A stretch of DNA of 64,000 nt from Tachypleus tridentatus (Eukaryota > Arthropoda > Merostomata > Xiphosura > Limulidae): positions 145,795,009 to 145,859,008 of the forward strand of contig NC_134834.1 in assembly GCF_004210375.1 (NCBI RefSeq), written 5' to 3'. Positions 46,953 through 58,017 of the stretch are shown one piece after another. A model generated the notes under the pieces. The model saw only the letters and a list, made by a program, of their open reading frames with translations, was not told the origin of the DNA and did not search any database. Numbering within the stretch: the first letter of the stretch is position 1; each line of letters starts with the position of its first letter. The position numbers and the translations under genes are program-made.

Positions 46953-47229
46953 GGCCCGTCATGGCCAAGCGTGTTAAGGCGTACGACTCGTAATCTGAGG
47001 ATCGCGGGTTCGCATCCCCATCGCGTCAAACATGCCCGCCTTTTCAGCTGTGGGGGCATTATAACTTGATAGTTAATCTCACTATTCGTTCGTAAAAGAG
47101 TAGCCCAAAATTTGGTGGTGGGTGGTGATGGCTAGCTGCCTTCCCTCTAGTCTTACACTGCTAAATTAGGGCTAGCACAGATAGCCCTCGAGTAGCTTTG
47201 TGCGAAATTCAAAAACAAAAAAAACAACA
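46953..47229 (+). repeat. SINE-A, variant head, exact 13-bp target duplication
   Basis: TCAATACAACATA flanks the copy at 46940-46952 and 47230-47242. The head reads GGCCAAGCGTGTTAAGGCG. A GGACG loss sits before the tail (TTAGGGCTAGCACAG). Confidence 0.94.
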
Positions 47230-47666
47230 TCAATACAACATAAAAATAAATGTATTTGTCAAACTAAAATAAATAATAACTTTTTGTTATTGAATTTGTT
47301 GAATAATTGACTATACTCATTTACGCTGATATTTATCCCATCGTTTTTGTCTAATTAACCCTGAACCATTCACCCCGTTGACCCAGAATGAACAGGAGTA
47401 AATAAGAATGTCTTTAGTTATTAGCTGTTATGCAGTTAAAATTAAATTTAGATTTTAAGAAACCGAGAATGAACGACACGAGATGAACGAAAATTTCTGT
47501 TGTGTTTTTAGGACTAGAATGACAGTAAATATTTACACGGATACGTAAGAAAAACCTTCATTAAACATGTGCACGTGTACATATATACGTAACTTTGCAC
47601 AATGTCTTCTAGGCCAATGAAATTAATCAATACAGTGTTTCATCATTATTGTAAGTACGTAAACAG

Positions 47667-47940
47667 ACCCGGCCTGGCCAGGTGGTTAAGACACTCTACT
47701 CGTAATCCGAAGATTGCAGGTTCGAATTCCCGTCACACCAAACATGCTCACACTTTCAGCCGTGGGGGCATTATAATGTGATGGTCAATCCCACTATTCG
47801 TTGGCAAAAGAGTAGCCCAAGAGTTGGCGGTGGGTGGTGATGACTAGCTGCATTTCTTCTAGTCTTACACTGCTAAATTATGGACAGCTAATGGAGATAT
47901 CTCTCGTATAGCTTTGCGCAAAATTCAAAAACAAACAACC
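47667..47940 (+). repeat. SINE-A with target duplication
   Basis: ACGTAAAC occurs at 47657-47664 and 47941-47948. Head, B box (GGTTCGAATTCCC), core and tail are all present. Confidence 0.92.
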
Positions 47941-48307
47941 ACGTAAACTCTCATTGGACGCTTTACAACTAACCATCAAATCGTCGACTTGTTTTTTATA
48001 CCGTTCACTGGCATTGGGGTTTACATTTGCATACTAAATGATTTTGTAGGGTGAAATTACCCATTTTATGTGTATAAAAGGCAAAAGATGTCAGAAGCAA
48101 TTAGTGAGATTGGTTATAGTACTGTTGGTAATTTTGGTATGGTTTTCTTTGTGTTCCTACTTTATTAAGAACCCTGTACCTCAGCAGATTCATGCATAAA
48201 TAATTGAGGCCTGAATCCCACTGATAATTCAGGGCTGAAAAGAAATTATGATATTTTTATTCGGAAATGTTTAACATGTTTTATTTACAAACACGTTTTT
48301 ATGTTTG

Positions 48308-48390
48308 AGCGAAAACCCGAACAATAAGTTACCTACGCTGTCCTCGAAGGGGGAATCGAACTCGGAATTTTGGAGTTGTAATTCCATCAA
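48308..48390 (-). repeat. SINE-C fragment, degenerate
   Basis: GGGGGAATCGAACTCGGAAT followed by GAGTTGTAA in reverse suggests a family C B box and anticodon side. Confidence 0.35.
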
Positions 48391-48589
48391 TTTCTTACTG
48401 GGTTGTTTAAGTACTACACGTTTGGTAATTTATAATTGTGCTAAATTTTCGTCTGTCTACTTTTATATAATTGACCAGCTAGTCGCTGGTCATTTCGAAG
48501 ACTGACGAATATTTAAATAAAAATTAAAAATATATGTGAGCTTTCGTTTCTCACCGAAAAATGAGTAGTTCGATTATTTCACTCTTTGT

Positions 48590-48703
48590 GTTTTCTTACA
48601 GAAAAACCACACGGGGCTATCTGCAGAGTCCACAAAAGGGAATCGAACCGCTGATTTGAGCTTTGTAAATCCGTAGACTTACCACTACACCGGCGTGGGA
48701 GTT
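48590..48703 (-). repeat. SINE-C
   Basis: ACACGGGGCTATCTGCAGAG, GGGAATCGAACCGCTG and GTAGACTTACCACTACACC in reverse cover tail, B box and head. Confidence 0.7.
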
Positions 48704-49224
48704 TCAGTGGTTTTTTAGGCATTTACGCTTATGTACACGCGTGATTTCTAATGAACTTCATTTCAGTTTGCCATTTTGAAAACGTTTCGCGTATTTTAGT
48801 TCAAAGCTGTAAGTTAGTCTTAACTGTTTTAAATACAAAATTAGGTTATAGATATAAATAAGTGTTTATTAATAGAAACTTATTTCTTAATAATATCCAT
48901 TGTCGCTCCCAGGTGTCACTTATAACACTCTTTACTTGTAACACGAAATGTTACAAAAGCTATTTTCATATTTCTATAAGACATTACTTTTTTTTAATTT
49001 ATAACAATAGAGAATCAAATCCCACGAAGAAAACAGTAAAGAAATAAATCTTTATTATATACAATAAATACAAAACCTGACGTCATAAGTTGCATTATAT
49101 ATCAATAAAATGTTTTCTATCTTTCGTTGCATTGAAGATAGTGGTTGATATCAAGACATAGGAGGAGATTGTTACGACACCTTATCTCAAAATTAGATTG
49201 AAAACAAGTAACGATCCAGTCTTT

Positions 49225-49310
49225 TATAACTGACTTTCCTCCAGTTTTTCACTGATAAATTAGGGACAGACAGCTCTCGGATAGCTTAGTGTAAAATTTA
49301 AAACACACTA
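49225..49310 (+). repeat. SINE-A 3' fragment
   Basis: CACTGATAAATTAGGGACAG followed by GATAGCTTAGTGTAAAATTT is the family A 3' end only. Confidence 0.65.
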
Positions 49311-49959
49311 AACCGAACATAAAAAAATCCAAGTTTTTAAAAACGTAACACTCTGTTATGTAGAACTAATTTCATGATCACCGGAACTGCCGAGGAAGAA
49401 GATAATCTTAGAAACAGAATGTGTTTTCTATCAAAATAGAATGACAGGAAAACCAACAACAACAAACTTTATTTATTTTCATTGTTGTAGCTACTCAGGC
49501 TGAGAATATAAAACAATGCTTCATTCTCAGATTATAAACAGAATCAAAAACTTTCACTATTCGTTGTTAGTTACTCTAAGAACATAGAAATTATTTGTTC
49601 TCAGATTACAAATAAAAACAAAACAAAACACTAACCGTTCTTATAATTTCACATTTATAACTATTTATTTGCAAGTAGACTAAAAACAAGGAAAAATTAC
49701 AAACTAAACAAACACTTCCAACGAATACTCATCACTTATATATACATAAAAAAATTAAAGAACAAAAGATAATTTCCAGAAAGCTGGAGTACAGTTACTA
49801 ATGAAGCATCTTTCAAAAAATCTCTTTGTGCATTTAAAATAAAAGGAAGGTTTTATTTTTCTCTTTTCATCAGCTCCGCTCCAGGTTGTAGTTTCATTTT
49901 TTTTTCGAGGGTAGGGAACTAAGTGGGAAGATGAGAGAGTGTTTGGTCATTTAAATAAC
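49311..49959. other. Unassigned AT-rich interval
   Basis: A-rich stretches and short CAA runs only. No gene or repeat family recognised. Confidence 0.4.
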
Positions 49960-50625
49960 GTGAATTGTAGTAATATAAACAGTATATTGTAATAGTATCA
50001 ACAATAGATTGTAGTATTATAAACAGTATATTGTAGTAATATAAACAGTAGATTGTAATAGTATCAACAATAGATTGTAGTATTATAAACAGTATATTGT
50101 AGTAATATAAACAGTAGATTGTAATAGTATCAACAATAGATTGTAGTATTATAAACAGTATATTGTAGTAATATAAACAGTAGATTGTAATAGTATCAAC
50201 AATAGATTGTAGTATTATAAACAGTAGATTATAGTAATATAAACAGTACATTATAGTAATATAAGCAGTACATTGTAGTAGTGGGATCAGTGGATTATAG
50301 TAATATAAACAGTACATTGTAGTAGTGTGATCAGTGGATTGTAGTAATATAAACAGTACATTGTAGTAGTGTGATCAGTGGATTGTAGTAATATAAACAG
50401 TACATTGTAGTAGTGTGATCAGTGGATTGTAGTAATATAAGCAGTACATTGTAGTAGTGGGATCAGTGGATTATAGTAATATAAGCAGTACATTGTAGTA
50501 GTGGGATCAGTGGATTATAGTAATATAAACAGTACATTGTAGTAGTGTGATCAGTGGATTGTAGTAATATAAACAGTACATTGTAGTAGTGTGATCAGTG
50601 GATTGTAGTAATATAAACAGTACAT
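49960..50625. repeat. 22-bp satellite with higher-order structure
   Basis: The monomer is 22 bp (ATTGTAGTAATATAAACAGT plus two bases). In the first third, units repeat as a 66-bp trimer including GTAATAGTATCAACAATAG. In the rest they repeat as a 44-bp dimer including GTAGTAGTGTGATCAGTGG. The 132-codon minus-strand frame across it (49919-50317) stays open because 66 is divisible by three, and it has no protein-like complexity. Confidence 0.95.
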
Positions 50626-50704
50626 TGTTAAGTGTATTAACTTTCCGTGAAACAGGCGGAAATCTTGGAATTATCTTACATTAAACTGTTCAAATGTTTG
50701 TAAT

Positions 50705-51020
50705 GTAATTTTCGCGCAAACCTACTCGTGACGTTGTTTGTTATTAAGCACAAAGCGACACCACAACAGGTATATACTATGTCGTTGAGGGGCGTAACTC
50801 ATGGGCTACATGTGCATTACTATATCTAATATGAAACTGACGGACTAAAGAGAACGCAACTAGTCTATGGCACCTACCGCCAACACTTTTGATACTATTG
50901 CTCAATCGAGAAGTGAAATTTGACCTTCACCTTTAGCTATAGAGTATGCTACAACGGGACGCGAACAGTAAACCATCGGATTCAAAATCCGGCACGTTAA
51001 GCTCCAGGCCACATTCCGTC
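50705..51020 (-). repeat. SINE-A, degenerate, with SINE-B fragment inside
   Basis: Tail (TTTTCGCGCAAACCTACTCG), core (ACCTACCGCCAACACTTTTG) and head (CACGTTAAGCTCCAGGCC) are recognisable. A short family B tail (TTATTAAGCACAAAGCGACA) sits at about 50734-50770. Confidence 0.65.
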
Positions 51021-51039
51021 CTCGTTCGAAAAACCCTTT

Positions 51040-52040
51040 AGATTACAGTTACATCGATTAGTACTATCACTTTTCAAACGTCTGTTGTAGAATTATTTAT
51101 CAACTTCACCATTCAGAGTGAGAAACGTACAAGAAAATAGTACAAAAAACATATTTGCTGTTTATTAGACTATACACTCGAATAGTTTGGCCAACGAGGA
51201 CAGCAATATTTTAATGTTGCTTCAGGTTTCTTAGTCGTGTTGTTTTCTGACAACACAGTTACTGCCATTATCTGAATTCGAACCAGCCATGAATGATAAT
51301 TTAACAGATTATGTCTGTAACAATATATTCTACCAAAGGGCGTATGGCTAAGATAAAACAGGAGAATCATCGTTTACAAAGTGTCAAAATACCCTGTCTA
51401 GCTTGTCCTCACGTAATCAGGCCCTGCCAAGATACAGAGATCAAAGCTGTTAATAAAATATATTAATATGGCTAATTAAGTGTTTATCTTTTAAGCTGTA
51501 TTATCCAATCGAAAAGCACCAGACTTAAGACCATATGATCACGTTAACACTATTATCGATATATTAGGTGAGTAATGAGTATCGGAATTTTCAACCTCAC
51601 TACAAGTCAGAGACACTTAGAATACAGGTATACCTTACTTATAACTAGTTACCTAAGGAAAGACGGACAACCAGCAACACGAGGACTTTGTCCAGTCGTA
51701 ACAGAACCAATATGGTCAGGTGTCCATTAACAGTACGGAGACAGTTTAAAGGCCGGTACTTTGGACCTTTCGTACGTCATTTATAACGTCAACTTATGGC
51801 TTGCTTAATCTACAGATGGAAATATTAATAATTATTTAAAGTGTTTCGCAGTTCTAGTGCTATGGAATGAAACTGATACAGTATATCTGTCTATTCTAAG
51901 GCATAATTTAGCCAAAATTAGCTTTAAGTACTCACAATTTCACACTTTTTTGTCACATTCTTATTTCTACATATTATTCTGTACACCTAAAACTTAAGGA
52001 CTAATTCCCACATTTTTCAGTGTTAAGCTTCCAAAAACAA
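51040..52040. other. Unassigned interval
   Basis: No repeat family or supported exon. A short plus-strand frame around 51655-51730 (KDGQPATRGLCPVVTEP) is protein-like but lacks splice support. Confidence 0.3.
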
Positions 52041-52051
52041 AAGGTCCACTT

Positions 52052-52503
52052 CAGTGGCGCACAAGGCATATTATGGGCCTCACAGTAAAATATTAATATA
52101 GTACGCCACCTAGTTTATTTTGATTTTTATAGCTTCCATAAGATACAACACACGTTCTAAACGAACAATAGTTTATAAGCAAATATAAATCTATGTTTAG
52201 GAACGAATGGAAATGTTTAAAAAATAACATCAGGACACCTTGAAATGAATTGTTCGAAAAGTTCTATTTTTTTCTTTTATTTTTACTTTACTGATTACAC
52301 TAAACACGTTACTACAAAATTATAAAGAAAAATCTGCAATGTTTTTGGGATAAAAATTGTTGAAAGGGAGTTAGAATTATTTTTCTACCTATATTTTAAT
52401 ATCTAATATGTAGGTGTGCATTCAATACCTGAAATATTTTGGCTAGTCGTAATAAAATTAAGAGGCTTAACTCTATTGTGTTGTGAAGGTATGTACGCCA
52501 CTG
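52052..52503. mobile_element. hAT-like non-autonomous element
   Basis: The left end CAGTGGCGCACAAGG and right end GTATGTACGCCACTG are short inverted repeats of hAT type. Flanking octamers GTCCACTT and GTTCTCTT agree at six of eight positions, as an old 8-bp target duplication would. No transposase frame. Confidence 0.55.
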
Positions 52504-52948
52504 GTTCTCTTAAAATGATCGTTTTCAGTGCATCATAGTGACTTTGCGACTTCAGTTAAACCGACTACAATTTTCTAAACGAGTAGACGCTTGCAGTATA
52601 CTACGTTCTTTACAACCGAGTAAGAAAAATTTATCCGTTCTAAAGTCTGACATAAACACGTACACAAAGTCTCTCAACAAAATGTTTCAGTGTACAAGCT
52701 GGCTCCTTCATATACGCCTCCCTTTCTGGTGGCATAGCGGGCTAAAACGGTAGAATCCGGATTTCACTCGAGTAGTTTGGTCAAGGAAAAACGGTAATAT
52801 TTGTACTTATCTTTAAACAAAATGTCGTATACTGCAAGCAGAGAAGAACGAGGTTTAAGTTATTTTGGTAAATTAAAATATCAGACCACTTTTAGCTACT
52901 GGGATAAAGTTTGAAAAAAAACATTTCACGTACAATATTCACAATGAT

Positions 52949-53157
52949 TCGTTTGTTTTTGTTTGAATTTCCCGCAAAGCTACACGAGGGCTATCTGCGC
53001 TAGCCGTCCCTAATTTTACCAACGAATAGTGGGATTGACCGTCACATTATAACGTTCCCACGGCTGAAAGGGCAAACATGTTTGGTGCGACGGAGCTCGA
53101 ATCCGCAACCCTCGGATTACGAGTCGAACGCCCTAACCCACCTGGCCATGCAGGGGC
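52949..53157 (-). repeat. SINE-A, internal deletion, exact target duplication
   Basis: TTCACAATGA flanks the copy at 52939-52948 and 53160-53169. About 75 bp is missing between CCCTAATTTT and ACCAACGAATAG. Confidence 0.9.
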
Positions 53158-53384
53158 CTTTCACAATGAAAAGACATTAAATACTAAAAAGAACTAAAAA
53201 GAAATTGAGCAAAATAATTAATTTCAAATACATTTTAATACACTGTATTTCTATAAAATACACCACATTTAAAACTCGGGTAATTATAAACATACCTAGT
53301 TTATTTCGGAACTTTCCACAACAACAACAACAAAAAAAAACCTACACGCGGGTCACCCGCAAACAACGATCACAAAATTTAAAG

Positions 53385-53572
53385 TGAGACGACTGGAAAG
53401 GCAGCTAGTTAATAGTTCCCTCCACCAACTCTTGGGCGAACTGCGGAATTTAACTGCCACTCTGATAATACACTTACGTGCCCAAACTACGGAAATCGTT
53501 TTAGCAGAAAAGTGGTGTGAACCGCGGAGTCGCGGATTTACAAAGCGGGTTCCCAAACTATTCAGCCACGCG
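53385..53572 (-). repeat. SINE-A, highly degenerate
   Basis: GGAAAGGCAGCTAGTTAATA and CCACCAACTCTTGGGC are the core in reverse. The head side is GC-rich and scrambled. The two overlapping 63-67 codon frames are not called. Confidence 0.55.
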
Positions 53573-53734
53573 TGATTCTAGCTGGTTGGAAACAGATGCA
53601 CAAAAAGGATATGAAATGGCATACTCGAGTTAACCACTGAACTACAACCACAGTTTCCTTACATATTTTAAAGGCTTAATTACGAACGTTTTGTTCAATG
53701 ACACCAAGGTCGCACTTCAAAATTAAATAGAAAG

Positions 53735-53854
53735 ATTTGTTTGAAGTTAAGCACAAAGTAACACAATGGGCTGTCTGTAATTTACTCACCACGGGCATTA
53801 GAACCCAGATTCTAGCGTTTTAAGTCCGCAGCCATGCCGCTGTTCCACTGGGGA
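53735..53854 (-). repeat. SINE-B, full length
   Basis: TTGAAGTTAAGCACAAAGTA, CACAATGGGCTGTCTGT and GCCGCTGTTCCACTGGGG in reverse. Confidence 0.86.
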
Positions 53855-53910
53855 GCAAATTGAGAGATAAAAGAAATATTGATAACCAATTAATATTTTA
53901 GGTACTAAGA

Positions 53911-54171
53911 CTGTTTGTTTGGTTTGAAGTTTGCGTAAAGCTACACGAGGGCTTTACTGCGCTAGCAATCCCTAATTTAACACTGTAAGACTAGAGGGAA
54001 GGCAACTAGTTATCACCACCATCTGCTAATTCTTGGGACGCTCTTTACGAATGAATAGTGAGACCGACTCGTTACACTATAATGCCCTCACGACTGAAAG
54101 GGTGAGCATGTTTGGTGTGATGAGGATTCGAATCTGCAACCTTCAGATTACGAGTCAATTACGCTCTTAAC
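53911..54171 (-). repeat. SINE-A, full length
   Basis: Tail to head, with head end altered (GCTCTTAACCACGAAGG). A family B scrap (TATGTCCGCAGACGTACTGT) follows at about 54178-54212. Confidence 0.87.
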
Positions 54172-54212
54172 CACGAAGGTTTCTAGAAGTATATGTCCGC
54201 AGACGTACTGTA

Positions 54213-55400
54213 GTGGTAGTAGGAGGTAGCCAAAAGGAATAACTAGTAGTGTTAGTACGATCGTAAAGGAAAAGACGAAACATGTCCTAGACTGAATTTT
54301 CTGAACGAAGAAAACTGGAAAAACACCTTGGAACGAAAACACCATCAACAATAGTTTCAGTTGTGCGGTTTTACTATCTAAGTATTGTTACTGTGAATTA
54401 CGTAATGTTTCTTCTGGATTATTAGCGTCAGTGGTTAACTGCTGGTTATCATAAAACTTAAAACTGATTGAACGTTTTATATATATAAACTTAAATTTAA
54501 ATTTAGTTAAGATAAACCTTGCGAGATACAGGGGCATAAAAGTGATTTGAGTAACACGATTGTGAAATTGTGTATTCTTTTTCTGAAAGCAGCTTACGTA
54601 TCCCAGCAGGATTACGCACATTATAGCCGTGACGAAGCAATTTTAACAAACAAGGCCTTTGATAACAGTCTTACATTTTATGCAGAATTATGTTTTTTTT
54701 GCACCGAAAGATGAGTTAACATTATTCCTCGAAAATTTTAATGAGCGATGACGTTGGTGTGAGAATTTAGTTTTAAGTAGCAATGAAATTGCCGACACAA
54801 AATATATGGATTAAATTTCTCATTATGAAAGACTAAGACTATGTAATGCCATCTAATAGCAAATTTTAGTACTAGAATTGTCTGCCCAGACAAAGTGGGA
54901 AAAAGAGGATTACCGGAAGTAGTTTCCTTTTTCTCTCTTTTTTTTTTTAAATTATGTATTATTTTATATTTATTACCATTTATAATTTACTATATTTTCA
55001 TTCCATTCTTTCGTTTCAATTTTAAGTGGTATATAATTAAGTGAAAAACAGAAAATTCTGTACATATAATGAGGTTTATACATTTTCAAAAATGATCAAT
55101 TTAGGTTACATTAAGATAAATAAAGAGTGTAGAAGTTCAATGGTTGTTTAATTAAACTATGCAATACATTTAATTTAATAACCAAGTTAAATATGAAATT
55201 AAAAGAAAAGCGAAACACTATTTTCTTTAATTGCTTCCGATTAATCAAGCCATGCGAATATATGTATATTAAGTTACAATTTATTTAGTAATGATTAATA
55301 TCAATGAGCAAATATCACAAACTACATGCACTTTCTACATAATTGTCACTCACCGTTCACTGCATACACTTATCTTTTTCTATGTTTAAACAATCATCAG
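54213..55400. other. Unassigned AT-rich interval
   Basis: No SINE, array or TIR element seen. Two minus-strand frames of 67 and 77 codons (54148-54351, 54388-54621) show no known motif. Confidence 0.35.
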
Positions 55401-55407
55401 TGGTTCA

Positions 55408-55563
55408 CTAACAATTGTCTTTTTTTCCTTCAATAACTTGCCTATCGAAGTGCATGCTGGTTAATGCAGCACTTATAACAGTGAACACATCGTCGCACAT
55501 TTTCTGTTTGTCAAAAACAGAATAACGCATCTTCGAGTTAGAATTGTGGATCGCTTTATCCCA
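55408..55563 (-). CDS. Candidate terminal exon, family unknown
   Basis: On the minus strand, after TTTACTAGAG, a 51-codon frame runs to TAG. The product starts WDKAIHNSNSKMRYSVFDKQ and includes MCDDVFTVISAALTSMHFDR; its composition looks like real protein. It lies about 330 bp downstream of the 3CxxC gene's stop on the same strand, so it could be an alternative last exon (the phase allows it) or part of another gene. The acceptor is mediocre and there is no motif I recognise. Confidence 0.3.
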   Translation of the reverse strand, partial: WDKAIHNSNSKMRYSVFDKQKMCDDVFTVISAALTSMHFDRQVIEGKKDNC

Positions 55564-55888
55564 CTCTAGTAAATAGTAATGATGAATCAAAATAAGTTTA
55601 ATAAAAATAAAAGCTATATATTTCTGTCAACAATAAACCCAAAACAATCACTGTACATGCTATGTATGTATATATATATATCAAAATAGTTATAAAACTA
55701 AAAGCATTTGAAAAATATATTCAGTACTTTTTTAACCACAGAACTAGAGGCACACGTGAAACATAACCCTAACGTGATCAATATGGCTGCCGGTTTAGAA
55801 GAGAAATTATTACTCAAAGATTTCGTTGTTGAAAGATAGTTTTACACTTTTGTTGTTGAACAGGTGACAAATGACATTTTTTTAAAGA

Positions 55889-56044
55889 TCATCTACGTTC
55901 AGTACAGACTCCATCTTTACAAGCTTGGCAGAGGTCGCTGTTGTGTGGGGTGCGAGGTTTTCCTTGCCGGCGGCTTCTGTGGATTGGAGGTTGATAAAAG
56001 CCATAGTAAACCTGCCCAATTCTGTTGTAAACATTTGCCAAAAC
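55889..56044 (-). CDS. 3CxxC gene, last exon
   Basis: 156 bases, 51 codons plus TGA. Starts VLANVYNRIGQVYYGFYQPP, a conserved-looking helix after EEVIK, then a basic linker (RSRRQGKPR) and the cysteines at 39, 42 and 47. The overlapping 68-codon plus-strand frame is its shadow. Confidence 0.8.
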   Translation of the reverse strand, partial: VLANVYNRIGQVYYGFYQPPIHRSRRQGKPRTPHNSDLCQACKDGVCTERR

Positions 56045-57911
56045 CTGTGAAAATATATATATTCTCATAAGTAAGTGGATAAGTTATACAAATAAAAAAG
56101 CATTTGAGTGAGGACTATTTTTTGTATGTTTATTGTTGTTAAGTGCAAGGCTACACAATAGACTATCTGTGCTGTATCTCCACCACAAGTATCAAAAGCT
56201 GACTTCAAACTTATCACTGAGCTACGTGGAAGAAGGGGGTATTTTTGTTAAGCCGTGAACTTTACAAGACATTTTGTTTGTGCGATTACTGTTATGGGCA
56301 ATATTGACCATGAAAAGTGGATCTAAAAGCTTCTTAGCCTTTCTTTCCAGGCATTTGGGATTTATTAATGTATAACTTCATACTGGATCTCTAACCGAAT
56401 TCTACTTCCGCTAAGACTAGTTTTTCTCATTACAACAAAGCTAGGTTGACTTGCATCATTGGAGAAATTTCGACAGACATATAACCCGTTCTTTACAAAG
56501 CGGAATTCTTCTACAACTTGGAAGGATGCCCAGTATCAGTTTTTAGCTTCATTCCCTGCTCAAAATACGCGTACAATTTCAGGTTTATTCATGTAGGTCA
56601 TACGTAAACAATATATACAATGACATCAGTAAATTTCAAGTTAAAAATACCTTTTTTTTAATAAATTGATATCACCAAAGCAAAATTTTTGGTGTTAAAA
56701 CGTCCTCTTAAAGCAAGCAGATTACATGCAATTAACTACACGTTTATTCATAAAAACTGAAACACAACGTCATAATCACCGATTTACATTTTCTAAAATT
56801 GTACACATCTAACCAACGTAAGTAGAGAACCACAAGAAGAGTCTGAATTTGAAAACTCTCCTATAAGGGCACATGTGGTGTTTTTGACTTTTCCAACACG
56901 ACGACGCTCATGTTTACGGAACTACAGCAGTGCCAACTAATTATCGAACCCGACATGGCCAGGTGGTTAAGGCACTAGACTCATAATCTGAGGGTCGCGG
57001 GTGTGAATCCCCGCCACACCAAACATACTCGCCCTTTCAGCCGTGAGAGCGTTATAATTGACAATCCATTCCACTATTCATTAATAATAGAGTAGCTCAA
57101 GAATTTGTGGTAGATGGTGATGACTTGTTGCCTTCACTCTAACCTTACACTGTTAAATTATGGACGTATAGTGCAGATAGCCGTGGTGTAGTTTTGCGCG
57201 AAATTAAAAACAAAAAACAAACCAAATTAATTGTTATTTTGTTGTTGTTTCTTTAATTTCGCGCAAAGCTACAAGGGAGCTATCTGCGCTAGACGTCCTT
57301 AACTTAGTAGCAATAGATAGAGAGCTAGTCAACATCATTCACCGCCAATTCTTAGGCTACTTTCTTACCAACTAATAATGGAATTAGCTGCACATTATAA
57401 CGCCCCCACAGCTGAAAGGGCGAGGATGTTCAGTAGGATTCGAACCTGCTATCCGCCCTAATCACCAACACATGCCAGGCCCAGAAAATAATGTGACTCT
57501 TCGTAAGGAAAATTTGTTAAGCTAGCTTATAGTTTGTAACTTTGAATAATAATAATTATAACTTAGGAACTTCCAGTACGCATATCGTACCCTGGTTCTA
57601 ACCTTTTATTTTAATATATTTTGTTTTGTTAATTTATGGTTCAATTAAAAGACACGAGATAAAAGTTGATGGGTTCTTAGGGTGACCTTGATGTGACACA
57701 GTTGGTAAAATTGTAGAAATAGCAATTTTTAAAATCTGACCTTTATGACCTCCTCTGGGTACCACATAGCGGGTTCGTAGCGATCAAGCTTACATCGGTC
57801 ACACTGTTGGCCAAAAAGTTTAAAAAGCACGAAACCCTCACCGACCATAAGGTTCAGAGTGAACCAAAAGGCCACTCTTCCCTTCATAGAAGTCCATCCG
57901 TGGCCACATTC
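55889..57911 (-). CDS. 3CxxC zinc-finger protein, receptor-transporting-protein-like (3' exons)
   Basis: Two minus-strand exons, 57741-57911 and 55889-56044, join in phase 0 and encode 108 residues plus a stop. The upstream exon has acceptor TTCTTTATTTCAG and donor ATAAAG|GTCAGA; the last exon has acceptor ATATTTTCACAG. The protein reads ECGHGWTSMKGRVAFWF, then FGQQCDRCKLDRYEPAMWY, and near the end PHNSDLCQACKDGVC. These are the second half of one CxxC pair, a full CxxC, and a C-x2-C-x4-C, the layout of the 3CxxC zinc-finger family. That family includes vertebrate receptor-transporting proteins, which help chemosensory receptors reach the membrane, and ZAR1. The first half of the finger must lie in an upstream exon ending in Cys-X. 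I did not find it, so the 5' part is missing here. Its role in this animal is inferred only from the family. Confidence 0.82.
56120..56232 (-). repeat. SINE-B, intronic
   Basis: TTGTTAAGTGCAAGGCTACA, CACAATAGACTATCTGTG and ACTGAGCTACGTGG in reverse. It lies in the last intron of the 3CxxC gene. Confidence 0.75.
56365..56535 (-). other. Unassigned open segment inside the intron
   Basis: A minus-strand stretch open for 56 codons without a start (contains KNGLYVCRNFSNDASQP and SGSRIRLEIQYEV) lies between the two 3CxxC exons. The GLYVC phrase recalls an immunoglobulin-type F strand, but no splice-bounded exon is clear. A decayed exon or transposon piece is possible. Confidence 0.2.
56947..57222 (+). 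repeat. SINE-A, intronic, plus orientation
   Basis: Full-length copy (CGACATGGCCAGGTGGTTAA head, mutated B box GGGTGTGAATCCCC). It faces a minus-strand copy 18 bp away, tail to tail. Confidence 0.9.
57241..57482 (-). repeat. SINE-A, intronic, minus orientation
   Basis: Copy with shortened core (GTAGCAATAGATAGAGAGCT) and reduced head. With its neighbour it makes an inverted repeat inside the last intron. Confidence 0.87.
57741..57911 (-). CDS. 3CxxC gene, penultimate exon
   Basis: 171 bases, 57 codons, phase 0 at both ends. It carries CGHGW at residues 2-6, the GFVLFKLFGQQCDRC segment (Cys37 and Cys40) and the YEPAMWYPEEVIK end. GC content and codon use stand out from the flanking AT-rich intron. 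Confidence 0.82.
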
Positions 57912-58017
57912 CTGAAATAAAGAAAATAAAAAACGAATGAGAGTTGTATTCTTTTAAAACTAACTGGAACAAATTAAACACCAATCATCAACAACTGCTT
58001 CAACTACTCCAATAACT

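Noticed and set aside
49919..50317. 132-codon minus-strand reading frame
   Set aside because: It lies in the 22-bp satellite. The 66-bp period is a multiple of three, so the frame stays open by periodicity alone.
55864..56070. Cysteine-rich 68-codon plus-strand frame
   Set aside because: It is the antisense shadow of the 3CxxC last exon, which has splice sites and family motifs on the minus strand.
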